Source: an uncultured Allobaculum sp. (lineage in GTDB: Bacteria; Bacillota_I; Bacilli_A; Erysipelotrichales; Erysipelotrichaceae). From it: 9,542 nt of DNA. Location of the stretch: assembly GCA_910579655.1 (NCBI GenBank), contig CAJTVE010000088.1:1-9542 (forward strand), given 5' to 3'. Position numbers and translations under genes: made by a program. Shown here piece by piece: positions 1-4,748 of this stretch. The notes beneath the pieces were generated by a model. That model did not search any database. It saw only the letters and a program-made list of their open reading frames with translations, and had not been told where the DNA came from. How positions within the stretch are numbered: the first letter of the stretch is position 1; every line of letters begins with the position of its first letter.

Positions 1-363
1 AAAAGCGATTACCCTGTGTTCTTTATATTTTTTATCCATGGAATAAAGTGCCAATGTGGCTTTGTGCAGTGCTGAAAATACGCTGACTGGAGTTTTGGTT
101 TTTGTCTGAACAAGTGCTGAAGCAGATGGTCTTACACTGCCCATGCCGAAATAGTTCATGGACAAATCGGAGAGTGTTGCCCCATTCCCGATAATGGATG
201 TATTCAGGAAATGGAACAAGTTTATTTTTGATGATCGATAATGACTGCGTGAGAAAGCTCCTGTTTCAGAAGCAAGAATCTTCTCCTGTTTGTAGGCAAA
301 TTCCTCAAGAGATTTCATGAATTTTTGATAAATCACGGGCGGCGAAGTAACTTTAGTTGCCAT
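1..363 (-). CDS. IS4-like transposase, N-terminal part, cut by window edge
   Basis: Reading from ATG at 363 toward position 1 gives 121 codons without a stop; the gene runs out of the window. The start is set by a clear AAGGAGG-type ribosome binding site at 369-375, five bases upstream. The protein begins MATKVTSPPVIYQKF and has the usual layout of the N-terminal, non-catalytic domain of IS4-group transposases: a segment of the type FHFLNTSIIGNGATLSDL followed by a polar stretch containing SASALVQTKTK, which matches the S.SAF.Q.R..L pattern seen before the first catalytic Asp in that family. The catalytic DDE domain lies outside the window, so function cannot be judged. A promoter and an upstream hairpin are seen (separate entries). 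Family assignment is from recalled motif patterns, not a search; another DDE family is possible. Confidence 0.7.
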   Translation of the reverse strand, partial: MATKVTSPPVIYQKFMKSLEEFAYKQEKILASETGAFSRSHYRSSKINLFHFLNTSIIGNGATLSDLSMNYFGMGSVRPSASALVQTKTKTPVSVFSALHKATLALYSMDKKYKEHRVIAF

Positions 364-406
364 ATTTTCCTCCTTATAAAGTTATGTTTTCAACTTGATA
401 AGGATT

Positions 407-435
407 AAATTAGATAATTATGGAGTTATTGTCAA
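407..435 (-). promoter_or_regulatory. Promoter of the IS4-like transposase
   Basis: On the minus strand a perfect TTGACA (-35, at 430-435) is followed after 17 bp by TAATTT (-10, at 407-412, a weak match). Transcription would start near 400, leaving a leader of about 37 nt that contains the Shine-Dalgarno at 369-375. The -35 and spacing are ideal; the -10 is poor, which would fit a deliberately weak transposase promoter. Confidence 0.5.
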
Positions 436-467
436 AGTTAATTTTCGTTAAACCAGAAAACATAAAA

Positions 468-493
468 TCCACCATCTGTACACGGATGGTGGA
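468..493 (-). terminator. Hairpin upstream of the transposase promoter
   Basis: Arms 468-478 and 483-493 pair over 11 bp (one G-T wobble) around a 4-base loop. On the minus strand the hairpin is followed by a U-rich stretch (TTTTATGTTTTCT), so it can act as an intrinsic terminator for transcription entering the IS from outside. It sits just upstream of the transposase promoter. Shielding of IS transposase genes from read-through is a known strategy; that this hairpin does so is inference. Confidence 0.5.
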
Positions 494-510
494 CAAAAAA
501 ACTAAGCTAA

Positions 511-872
511 ATGACATTGATTCCAGAAGCTTCAAAAAAAGACGGCATCAAATCTGATGGCAACAACGAAATCACTATTGACTGCAATGCAGATCGATCT
601 GGGATAGCAAACTGCTTAATCACTGGAAAGCTGGGCCAGGTTAATCTTTATTTACGATCTATGAATTCAGCAAATTAGATTGTGGAATCTACGAAATTAT
701 AGATAAGTTTATAGGTAAAGGCGTGGATCTGTACTACATCCAAGAAGACTTTAATACCAAAAAGCCAGAACAGGACAGCATTTATATATTATTTGCAGCC
801 ATTGATCATGGAGGCTGGATCAGCCACATTGGTTTTGATAGCTGTTTCGGCTTCCATGGACGGTTTCCATGA
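511..872 (+). pseudogene. Broken gene, serine-recombinase-like fragment
   Basis: Two plus-strand frames abut here. From ATG 511 a 55-codon frame ends at TAG 676-678; from 651 a second frame runs 73 codons to TGA 870-872. The second contains TIYEFSKLDCGIYEIIDKF and then KGVDLYYIQEDFNT. This resembles the segment of resolvase/invertase catalytic domains with the pattern V.ELSRLGRS..E....(8-10)GV.....E.FDT followed by a hydrophobic F-A-A-I helix. The catalytic-serine N-terminus, the E-R motif after the helix and the DNA-binding domain are not visible, so no activity is expected. No convincing Shine-Dalgarno precedes 511. The second half is repeated in diverged form at 2061-2210. The family call is a pattern-based inference at modest confidence. 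Confidence 0.35.
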
Positions 873-938
873 ACAAGAGGTGTGAACCGCTAAATCCTGA
901 GAACTCATTTTTTTCTGTGACCTTTTCCAAGACGTCAG

Positions 939-1043
939 ATGTTTAAGGCAGATAAATTAGACAAATTTGAAATCTCAAAAAAATCGCCGGACACTGGGCG
1001 AAATGAGTTTTGGGCTTTTGTAAAACGAGGCATTTTGGAATAA
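939..1043 (+). CDS. Small ORF, 34 aa, in duplicated module
   Basis: ATG 939 to TAA 1041-1043 encodes a 34-aa peptide starting MFKADKLDKFEISKK and containing SPDTGRNEFWAFVKRG. The same peptide, with few changes, is encoded in the second module copy (from 2284), where the ATG is ACG and the frame runs on further. Conservation of the frame in both copies argues it once was coding. There is no recognisable Shine-Dalgarno and I do not recognise the family. It may be the tail of a longer gene rather than a gene in itself. Confidence 0.3.
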   Translation: MFKADKLDKFEISKKSPDTGRNEFWAFVKRGILE

Positions 1044-1083
1044 TCCAGCAGATGGTGATAAATCGACCAAAAATGATGGAATC

Positions 1084-1109
1084 CAGGCAGATCCGGTCGG
1101 ATCTGCCTG
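1084..1109. repeat. Perfect 12-bp inverted repeat
   Basis: Arms 1084-1095 and 1098-1109 are perfect reverse complements (CAGGCAGATCCG / CGGATCTGCCTG) with two bases between them. No T-run follows on either strand, so it is not a standard intrinsic terminator. It lies 27 bp upstream of a TATAAT hexamer and ~155 bp upstream of the 61-aa antitoxin-like gene. The equivalent place in the second module copy has lost the symmetry. A dimeric-protein operator is the natural guess. Confidence 0.6.
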
Positions 1110-1110
1110 C

Positions 1111-1141
1111 TTGCATTCTCAAAGGTTACATAAGGTATAAT
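1111..1141 (+). promoter_or_regulatory. Candidate promoter for the 61-aa gene
   Basis: A perfect TATAAT at 1136-1141 follows TTGCAT at 1111-1116, with a 19-bp spacer that is longer than ideal. The leader to the ATG at 1265 would be about 115 nt. The inverted repeat 1084-1109 abuts the -35, where a repressor could act. Support is limited to the hexamers. Confidence 0.3.
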
Positions 1142-1264
1142 ATGAAAAGGTAGTCAAGCAGGATCTCTTCTTAATGATGGAGCGTTTGTTTGCTATATCC
1201 TGTAATATAAGTACGAAAGTGCAGAATCTAAAACAATCCAATCAAGTTAAAGGAGGTGCCACAA

Positions 1265-1450
1265 ATGGCTACGTCGAGTATCTTCACAAACGTAGTGATC
1301 AAGGATCCAAAAAAAGTGGAGAAATTTGTCAATGCTCTTGAAACGTCCAGTTCTGATCCTAAATGGAAACCGACCTCGCCAGTTAAGCCGCCGCTAACTG
1401 ATTTAGAAAGAATTCGAGAACTAATGGCGAAGAAGGTTTCCACAAAGTGA
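1265..1450 (+). CDS. 61-aa antitoxin-like small protein
   Basis: The start ATG 1265 is chosen because a strong AAGGAGGTG (1250-1257) sits seven bases upstream; a start at 1256 would lie inside the Shine-Dalgarno region. The product begins MATSSIFTNVVIKDPKKVEK, has a predicted amphipathic helix with FVNALE, a Pro-rich middle (about residues 33-43) and ends with a charged segment LTDLERIRELMAKK. Layout and size are those of the first gene of many small TA pairs: a short protein followed by a reading frame overlapping by GTGA (1447-1450). The downstream partner is cut after 17 codons. I recall similar S-I-F-x-N-x-x-I-K-D proteins in Firmicutes but cannot name the family; the antitoxin role is inference from context. 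Confidence 0.7.
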   Translation: MATSSIFTNVVIKDPKKVEKFVNALETSSSDPKWKPTSPVKPPLTDLERIRELMAKKVSTK

Positions 1451-1500
1451 ATCAGTTTGAAGCTATAAATATTCTGGATTGGAATATGAGGGCATTCTAA
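1447..1500 (+). pseudogene. Remnant 5' end of a translationally coupled partner gene
   Basis: GTG at 1447 overlaps the stop of the 61-aa gene in the arrangement GTGA, typical of translational coupling. The frame reads 17 codons (start NQFEAINILDWNMRAF after the initiator) and stops at TAA 1498-1500; about 25 bases later the ISL3 end/terminator sequence begins. The likely reading is that the second gene of a bicistron was destroyed by insertion and deletion. The frame is too short to identify, and chance cannot be excluded. Confidence 0.3.
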
Positions 1501-1525
1501 AATTGTAAGTGGTTTTAAATCACTG

Positions 1526-1579
1526 GCTCTAGACCATTGTGTGGATTTTCGGTTCATATAATTGGTCTAGAGCTTTTTT
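1526..1579 (+). terminator. Stem-loop with T-run at ISL3 remnant end
   Basis: Arms 1526-1536 (GCTCTAGACCA) and 1563-1573 are perfect 11-bp complements separated by 26 bases, followed by six Ts (1574-1579). It can terminate plus-strand transcripts from the 61-aa gene. The GGCTC beginning at 1525 resembles the GGCTCT ends of ISL3 elements, and the transposase remnant starts right here, so the structure may belong to the IS terminus (see the next entry). Confidence 0.6.
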
Positions 1580-2031
1580 GGGGTGTGCTTTTTAGGTTCT
1601 CCAACTCTCTCGAGAGCAGCCAGGTTACTTGGTCTTTGGGATACAGTGTAAATGTCAGATTCGGATCCAGGACATAGAGAACGCGGTTTCGAAATCTTTT
1701 CCAATTGCCGAAGTCGTTTGCGTTTCTCTTCAGTGTCTGGAGGATTCTGTTCTTGTTTTCAATCAGACTGGAATTGAGGTGTCTTTCCCGCCGGCGAACA
1801 CGTCCATTTTTCCTATTTACCTCAGTATTCTACTTTGTAGAATACGAACGAATTGAGAATCTTCTCCTGCCATTTTTCAAGAAGAACGGGGAAGCCAGTC
1901 AACTCTTCTACACTCGACTCGGTAAAAAGTTGAATAAGAAGATAGAAGTTTTTCAGTCTCTCCGGTGGACTGACCCTATCTCTCTCGTTGTCGCGAAAAA
2001 AGGAGCCAGGATGATTCTTCAGAACATAAAT
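1554..2031 (-). pseudogene. ISL3-family transposase remnant, C-terminal part, frameshifted
   Basis: On the minus strand two frames continue one another. The first (2031 down to TGA 1822-1824) contains PPERLKNFYLLIQLF, then VEELTG, LEKWQEKILNSFVFYKVEY. The second (from about 1838, closed by TGA 1554-1556) contains NGRVRRR, LNSSLIENKNRILQTLKRNA and GNWKRFRNRVLYVLDPNLTF. This is the characteristic C-terminal end of ISL3 transposases, where the pattern N..IE..N..I..LKR.A.G..N..RFRNR.LYVL ends the protein. A frameshift near 1810-1824 separates the halves. The N-terminal two thirds are missing: a TAG lies at 2032-2034 and the duplicated module starts at 2061. The right terminus is probably around 1525. 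Non-functional remnant. Confidence 0.75.
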
Positions 2032-2060
2032 CTATTTGATATCCTGGCTTAAATGCCAGG

Positions 2061-2210
2061 GGCGTGGATCTGTACTGCGTCCAGGAAAATTTCGATACCA
2101 GAAATCCAAACAGTGACAGTATCTGCGCGCTGTTTGCAGCGATAGACCATGGACGTTCGCTCAATCGCATAAGTTTCGACAGTTGTTTCAGTTTCCATAA
2201 AGATTTATGA
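2061..2210 (+). pseudogene. Second serine-recombinase-like fragment
   Basis: Frame from GGC 2061 to TGA 2208-2210 encodes 49 residues with GVDLYCVQENFDTRNPNSDS and LFAAIDHG. It aligns residue by residue with the fragment in copy 1 (GVDLYYIQEDFNT..., FAAIDHGG), with the same C-terminal FDSCF.FH element. The upstream part seen in copy 1 is absent, replaced by the ISL3 remnant. As for copy 1, the resemblance is to the middle of a resolvase catalytic domain and is tentative. Confidence 0.35.
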
Positions 2211-2478
2211 ATGGCTGAAACAAAGTTTGAATCTTTTTGATAATCACGGCTGGTTATTCTGTAGCCTCTTTTTTAGATGTCAGACGTTTAAGACAGACAA
2301 ATTAGACAAATTTGAAATCTCAAAAAAATCACCGGACACCGGGCGAAATGAGTTTTTGGGTTTTGAAAAACGAGGTGTTTTTGAAGGACCAGGCAGAGAG
2401 TTAAAAATCGGCCAAGATGATGGAATCCAGGCAGATCTGATGGGGTCCGGATGCTTATATCCTCAAATGTTACATAAT
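2061..2478 (+). repeat. Diverged duplicated module, copy 2
   Basis: Collinear with 720-1131 (see copy 1). The left boundary coincides with the end of the ISL3 remnant, so this copy was probably truncated by that element. The best preserved block is 2284-2357. The offset between copies is about 1.34 kb. After the end at GTTACATA the two copies diverge. Confidence 0.75.
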
Positions 2479-2493
2479 ATATGTTATACGTAG
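2284..2493 (+). pseudogene. Second copy of the small ORF, read-through form
   Basis: From 2284 the frame matches the 34-aa ORF of copy 1 (KTDKLDKFEISKKSPDTGRN versus KADKLDKFEISKKSPDTGRN), but the start codon position is ACG, and an indel after NEF changes the tail, so the frame runs to 2493 instead of stopping. The only in-frame upstream start is a TTG at 2227 without a Shine-Dalgarno. Probably a decayed copy; function unknown. Confidence 0.35.
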
Positions 2494-2514
2494 ATGTAAA
2501 ATACATTATACGTA
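2484..2514. repeat. 9-bp direct repeats 22 bp apart
   Basis: TTATACGTA occurs at 2484-2492 and 2506-2514, exactly 22 bp apart (two helical turns). Between them ATGTA and TACAT form a small inverted repeat around AAA. The TACGTA cores are themselves palindromic. The arrangement is operator-like, but the only neighbours are pseudogenes. Confidence 0.45.
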
Positions 2515-2633
2515 AAGGGATTGACGCTTGTTTTTGGAATTTACCAATAAAACTTGTCCCATCTATTTTTGTCTTCCAAGCATCACGGTCAGATGTTCTT
2601 TATCCTAAATTCCCGCCTTTATACACATGTTCA

Positions 2634-3227
2634 TTAAAGGCCGAATAGTTCTATAATCTGATTCTGTAGACTGGTTGTTTGCAGAGTCAGATTTTTTCTT
2701 TTTCCTTCCACGCTGATTTTCTTAAGTTCTCCAATCTCATTCATGATTTCCTGATAGGAATACTTATTGGACCATTTCACTTCTGAAAGCTTCTGACGAA
2801 TCCAAACAACCAGGATCAATGTCAAAAACTGTATGAATATCCGCCTGCTCATTGCCTCTTCACTGTGGACTCTCAATCGTTTCATATCCATCTGATTTTT
2901 CAGGTCATCAAATGACTTTTCAACGCAGTCTTTCTCTCTGTAGATGGTCAATGCTTCTGTTTTATCCTTGATGAAATTACTGGCCATGACAAACCAGCCC
3001 ACTCTGTTTTTTAGATGGCTTTCGATGGCTGCATCGTTATAGAGAACCTTGCGTCCTCTGACTTTTGTCTCTTTTATGGTGAAATACGTTTCAACGAATT
3101 TCTCATCATTTACCTTTTCATCGTTGCAGAGCGTCTGGTAAGTAGTATGCAATTTATGATTGAATGCTTTCTTTTCTCCAGCAGCTTTATCGCTGTCAAA
3201 ATAAATATGGAGATAGAGACGATGGCC
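2634..3227 (-). pseudogene. IS1634-type DDE transposase, C-terminal fragment
   Basis: The minus-strand frame is open from 3227 to the stop at 2634-2636 (197 residues). It starts GHRLYLHIYFDSDKAAGEKK. Around residue 96 comes the YREKDCVEKSFDDLKNQ motif, then MKRLRVHSEEAM and a hydrophobic IFIQFLTLILVVWI. This is the YREK signature region with the last catalytic Glu of IS4-superfamily transposases of the IS1634 group (typical pattern YRRKDVVEK.FDDLKN....RLRVHS). The N-terminal DDE Asp residues are missing because the frame is fused at 3228-3240 to the toxN remnant. The element is therefore a 3' stump, not an intact IS inserted in toxN; a later deletion is required. Confidence 0.8.
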
Positions 3228-3547
3228 TTAGTAGCGTCAACGTCTAAAGCAACATAAACATCGTTCTTAACCGGAAACATATTATTGTGCAGAATATTGG
3301 CAATCTCTTTATTTGAACTGTCTTTAATAAATGTAGTTATAACTGGCGATCTTTTATTGCCGCCTTCCCTTTTTCTTTCCTCAGTAGTCTGAGACGTAAG
3401 CGGCAAAACATACTCAATTCCATTAACCATTGTAATAATTCCGACAAATGGTCGATTGTTGTATTTCACACTAATTCGGTAATCAAATTTGTGCAAATAT
3501 TTTAGGTAATCCGCATCTACCTTATATAGGCATAATTCCGTATCCAT
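3110..3547 (-). pseudogene. Truncated ToxN/AbiQ-family type III toxin, fused to IS sequence
   Basis: ATG 3547 has a good Shine-Dalgarno (AAGGAG, four bases upstream). Residues 1-106 read as a ToxN/AbiQ-like endoribonuclease: VDADYLKYLHKFD near the N-terminus (family pattern Y..YL), NRPFVGIITMVNG at 31-43, then YVLPLTSQ, placing Thr51-Ser52 where ToxN of Pectobacterium has T52-S53. Arg32 aligns with ToxN Lys33. IANILHNNMFPV (83-93) matches the N-MIP-V strand of the family. ToxN/AbiQ proteins are about 165-175 aa, and the C-terminal helices are missing. From about residue 107 (3230) the DNA belongs to the IS1634 remnant in another frame, so the ORF ends at 3110 after a nonsense tail (145 aa). 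Probably inactive. In intact systems the toxin cleaves RNA and is held in check by its repeat RNA. Confidence 0.75.
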
Positions 3548-3563
3548 TCTTCTCCTTAACACC

Positions 3564-3601
3564 AAAAAGGGTTGTTTGCTCAAAGCCAACAACCCCTTTT
3601 T
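3564..3601 (-). terminator. Intrinsic terminator between antitoxin RNA and toxN
   Basis: On the minus strand GGGTTGTT and AACAACCC form a perfect 8-bp stem, extended by A/T pairs, with an 11-base loop and five trailing Us. It lies 17 bases upstream of the toxN start. A leaky terminator at exactly this place, letting most transcripts stop after the antitoxin repeats, is a hallmark of type III TA operons. Confidence 0.8.
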
Positions 3602-3659
3602 GAATCGTCCACTAAAGCAGGACCTCTCTAATTTTGAATCGTCCATATTAGATATGGAC
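3598..3659 (-). repeat. Two tandem antitoxin repeats, 34-36 nt
   Basis: The 13-mer GGACGATTCAAAA (minus strand) occurs at 3644-3632 and 3610-3598, 34 nt apart. Phased on GTCC, unit A is 3659-3624 (GTCC, 11 nt, GGACGATTCAAAA, 8 nt) and unit B starts at 3623 (GTCC, 9 nt, GGACGATTCAAAA). In each unit GTCC can pair with GGAC; in unit A this becomes a perfect 8-bp hairpin. Two short repeats would fit the CptIN-like end of the type III spectrum better than ToxIN with more than five. Confidence 0.65.
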
Positions 3660-3672
3660 AACCATCCTTTAC
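3602..3672 (-). ncRNA. ToxI-like type III antitoxin RNA
   Basis: A small transcript is predicted from the promoter at 3679-3708 (start near 3672) to the terminator at 3564-3601. It holds two tandem repeat units and short complementary elements (GTCC/GGAC) able to form hairpins or pseudoknots. In type III systems the toxin cuts such a precursor into single repeats, which then wrap and inhibit it. All parts of the RNA unit look intact although the toxin gene is truncated. The repeat number is low and the second unit runs into the terminator, so whether a full inhibitory unit survives is uncertain. Confidence 0.6.
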
Positions 3673-3678
3673 AACTAG

Positions 3679-3708
3679 ATCATATTCTTTTTCTCAAAAA
3701 AAAAACAA
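3679..3708 (-). promoter_or_regulatory. Promoter of the antitoxin RNA
   Basis: On the minus strand TTGTTT (3703-3708) and TATGAT (3679-3684, five of six bases of the consensus) are 18 bp apart; the spacer contains a T7 run, the rest of a 10-T tract that begins inside the -35. The predicted start is 12-13 nt before the first repeat. Strong constitutive promoters are usual for type III antitoxin RNAs. Confidence 0.6.
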
Positions 3709-3906
3709 TACCTTATCGTTTTGAAAATTCTGGGCTTCTGTTCTGAATGTCTGGGCATAAGCTCAACTAACAATATGCTATCTAAACTTCATAGCTTGGC
3801 AGCCACAGGCCGGAATGAAAACAGTGAATGGATAGGTGCTGTTTTCAAAGTAAAAGCGAAAAAACCAATATTCGAACATCGGATCAGGCAGCAGAATGGG
3901 AAGCTT
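3709..3906. other. Gap without a supportable gene
   Basis: A plus-strand frame from a TTG at 3721 runs to 3930 (69 codons) but lacks a ribosome binding site. It includes LHSLAATGRNENSEWIGAV. An alternative frame ends with WEAFNGFEDVLMY before TGA near 3938. Both look like short remains of coding DNA, but neither is recognisable. I see no promoter or RNA gene here. Confidence 0.4.
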
Positions 3907-4215
3907 TCAACGGCTTTGAAGACGTTTTAATGTACTGAAAAACATTGCTGCAGTCATTGCTTTTCCGTTCATATTGATCTGATTGGCAGTCCAGTCTGCA
4001 ATATCCCGGACTGCCTTATCCACGTTTTTAATCGAATCCTGCGTATTCTTAAAACTGCCAAAGGGCATCTTTTCAAACTCTTCTTCAAAAACTACCCCCC
4101 CATTGGCGTAGAATTTGTATTTCTCATAAATCGGTCTCATTTCATCAGCTAAATCTATTGATCTGTCCCAATGACTTTTATATTTATATCGAAAGAGCGC
4201 ATCATCATTAGATCT
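3907..4215 (-). pseudogene. Unrecognised coding fragment
   Basis: The minus-strand frame is open from 4215 to TGA/TAA at 3907. Its composition looks protein-like: SHWDRSIDLADEMRPIYEKY, then KFYANGGVVFEEEFEKMPFG and NVDKAVRDIADWTANQINMN. The only ATG in frame is at 4140 in the middle of this, and no Shine-Dalgarno precedes it, so I read it as an internal piece of a longer lost gene rather than a 77-aa gene. The 8-bp inverted repeat GGCAGTCC/GGACTGCC at 3985-4015 lies inside. Family unknown. Confidence 0.35.
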
Positions 4216-4234
4216 TTATATAACCCCAAATCCC

Positions 4235-4360
4235 ACCGGATTTTTCAGTGACCTAAAATTGGAAGACAGTCTTGATTATCAAGAAGCAGCAAAAAACTTG
4301 ATGGAATCAAACGGTCGTACTCTTTCAAGAGAAGACGTCATCCACAATTTAGGGCTTTAG
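4235..4360 (+). pseudogene. RelB-type antitoxin, C-terminal remnant
   Basis: The frame, open from 4175, ends at TAG 4358-4360. The last ~40 residues (GFFSDLKLEDSLDYQEAAKN, then NGRTLSREDVIHNLGL) match the C-terminal tail of RelB/DinJ-like antitoxins, which typically reads ..D..(Y/L)..A........T.S..EV...LGL and wraps the RelE partner. The N-terminal DNA-binding half and start codon are missing; the region upstream overlaps the unrelated minus-strand fragment. One base separates its stop from the ATG of the toxin remnant, the usual TA spacing. Confidence 0.6.
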
Positions 4361-4361
4361 C

Positions 4362-4589
4362 ATGAAATATACCAGGAGATTTGATGAAAAAGCATTCAAA
4401 TAGTTTAAGGAGGAAATTGACCGGCCTGTTCACAAACGAATAATTGGAAAATGGGGAAAATCCCTTCAAGGAAACCTTGGCACTTTCTGGGGGTATTGTG
4501 TCGGCAGCAGGATTCTTGCCGATATCCAGAATCATGTTTTTACTGCGGTTATTGTTAAAGTAGGAAAAAATGGTGTTTATAAACGGTAA
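4362..4589 (+). pseudogene. RelE-family toxin, broken
   Basis: ATG 4362 starts MKYTRRFDEKAFK followed by an in-frame TAG (4401-4403). The frame continues FKEEIDRPVHKRII and then jumps to KSLQGNLGTFW and SRILADIQNHVFT, ending KVGKNGVYKR at TAA 4587. The normal RelE/ParE-like order is K..D...Q..I..WI (about 20 residues) GKAL.GN..G.WRYR.GDYRI.......L.V.VGHR..VY. Here an internal stretch of about 20 codons is gone, the two Arg of WRYR are replaced (WGYC), D-Y before RI is lost and GHR is GKN. The toxin would be inactive even without the stop codon. In working pairs RelE cuts mRNA at the ribosome. Confidence 0.75.
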
Positions 4590-4703
4590 GTGAGGAACCT
4601 GCTTATCGAAGAAAAGAGTAGAAAGTCCTTACCTTGTTGCTGATTGTCGTAAACTAAAAAGACAGACCGGATCCAAACTTCAAGTCATCACTTTCTGCCT
4701 GAA

Positions 4704-4735
4704 CCAAAAAGAAACTGCCATTCTGCAGCAGTCTC
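4704..4735 (-). terminator. Terminator of the Q/N-rich protein gene
   Basis: On the minus strand GAGACTGC (4735-4728) pairs with GCAGTTTC (4718-4711) over 8 bp with one G-U pair and a 9-base loop, followed by five Us (4710-4706). It starts 14 bases after the stop codon of the gene ending at 4749. Confidence 0.7.
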
Positions 4736-4748
4736 TGTTTTATCAATA

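Larger units (their letters stand above)
720..1131 (+). repeat. Diverged duplicated module, copy 1
   Basis: This stretch and 2061-2478 are collinear: both start at GGCGTGGATCTGTACT, carry the same recombinase-like frame, a nearly identical central block (ACAAATTTGAAATCTCAAAA and its surroundings, about 939-1016 here), then GATGGAATCCAGGCAGATC and end at GTTACATA. By eye the first ~150 bp are roughly 65-70% identical and the central block clearly higher. Differences in the first part are largely conservative at the protein level, suggesting the copies diverged while coding. Confidence 0.75.

Noticed and set aside
1228..1557. Minus-strand 109-codon ORF opposite the 61-aa gene
   Set aside because: It starts at the edge of the ISL3 remnant, has no ribosome binding site and is antisense to a gene with a strong SD; a shadow frame.
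1825..1845. Perfect 9-bp inverted repeat GTATTCTAC/GTAGAATAC
   Set aside because: Lies inside the ISL3 transposase remnant coding for FYKVEY; no T-run or regulatory context, likely chance.
3598..3659. CRISPR or IS end repeats near the toxN start
   Set aside because: Two units directly in tandem, with promoter and terminator around them and a ToxN-like gene following, fit a type III antitoxin RNA.
4604..4748. Plus-strand fragment ending ILQQSLFYQY after the relE remnant
   Set aside because: Short, without a start, and overlapping the minus-strand terminator at 4704-4735; cannot be supported as a gene.
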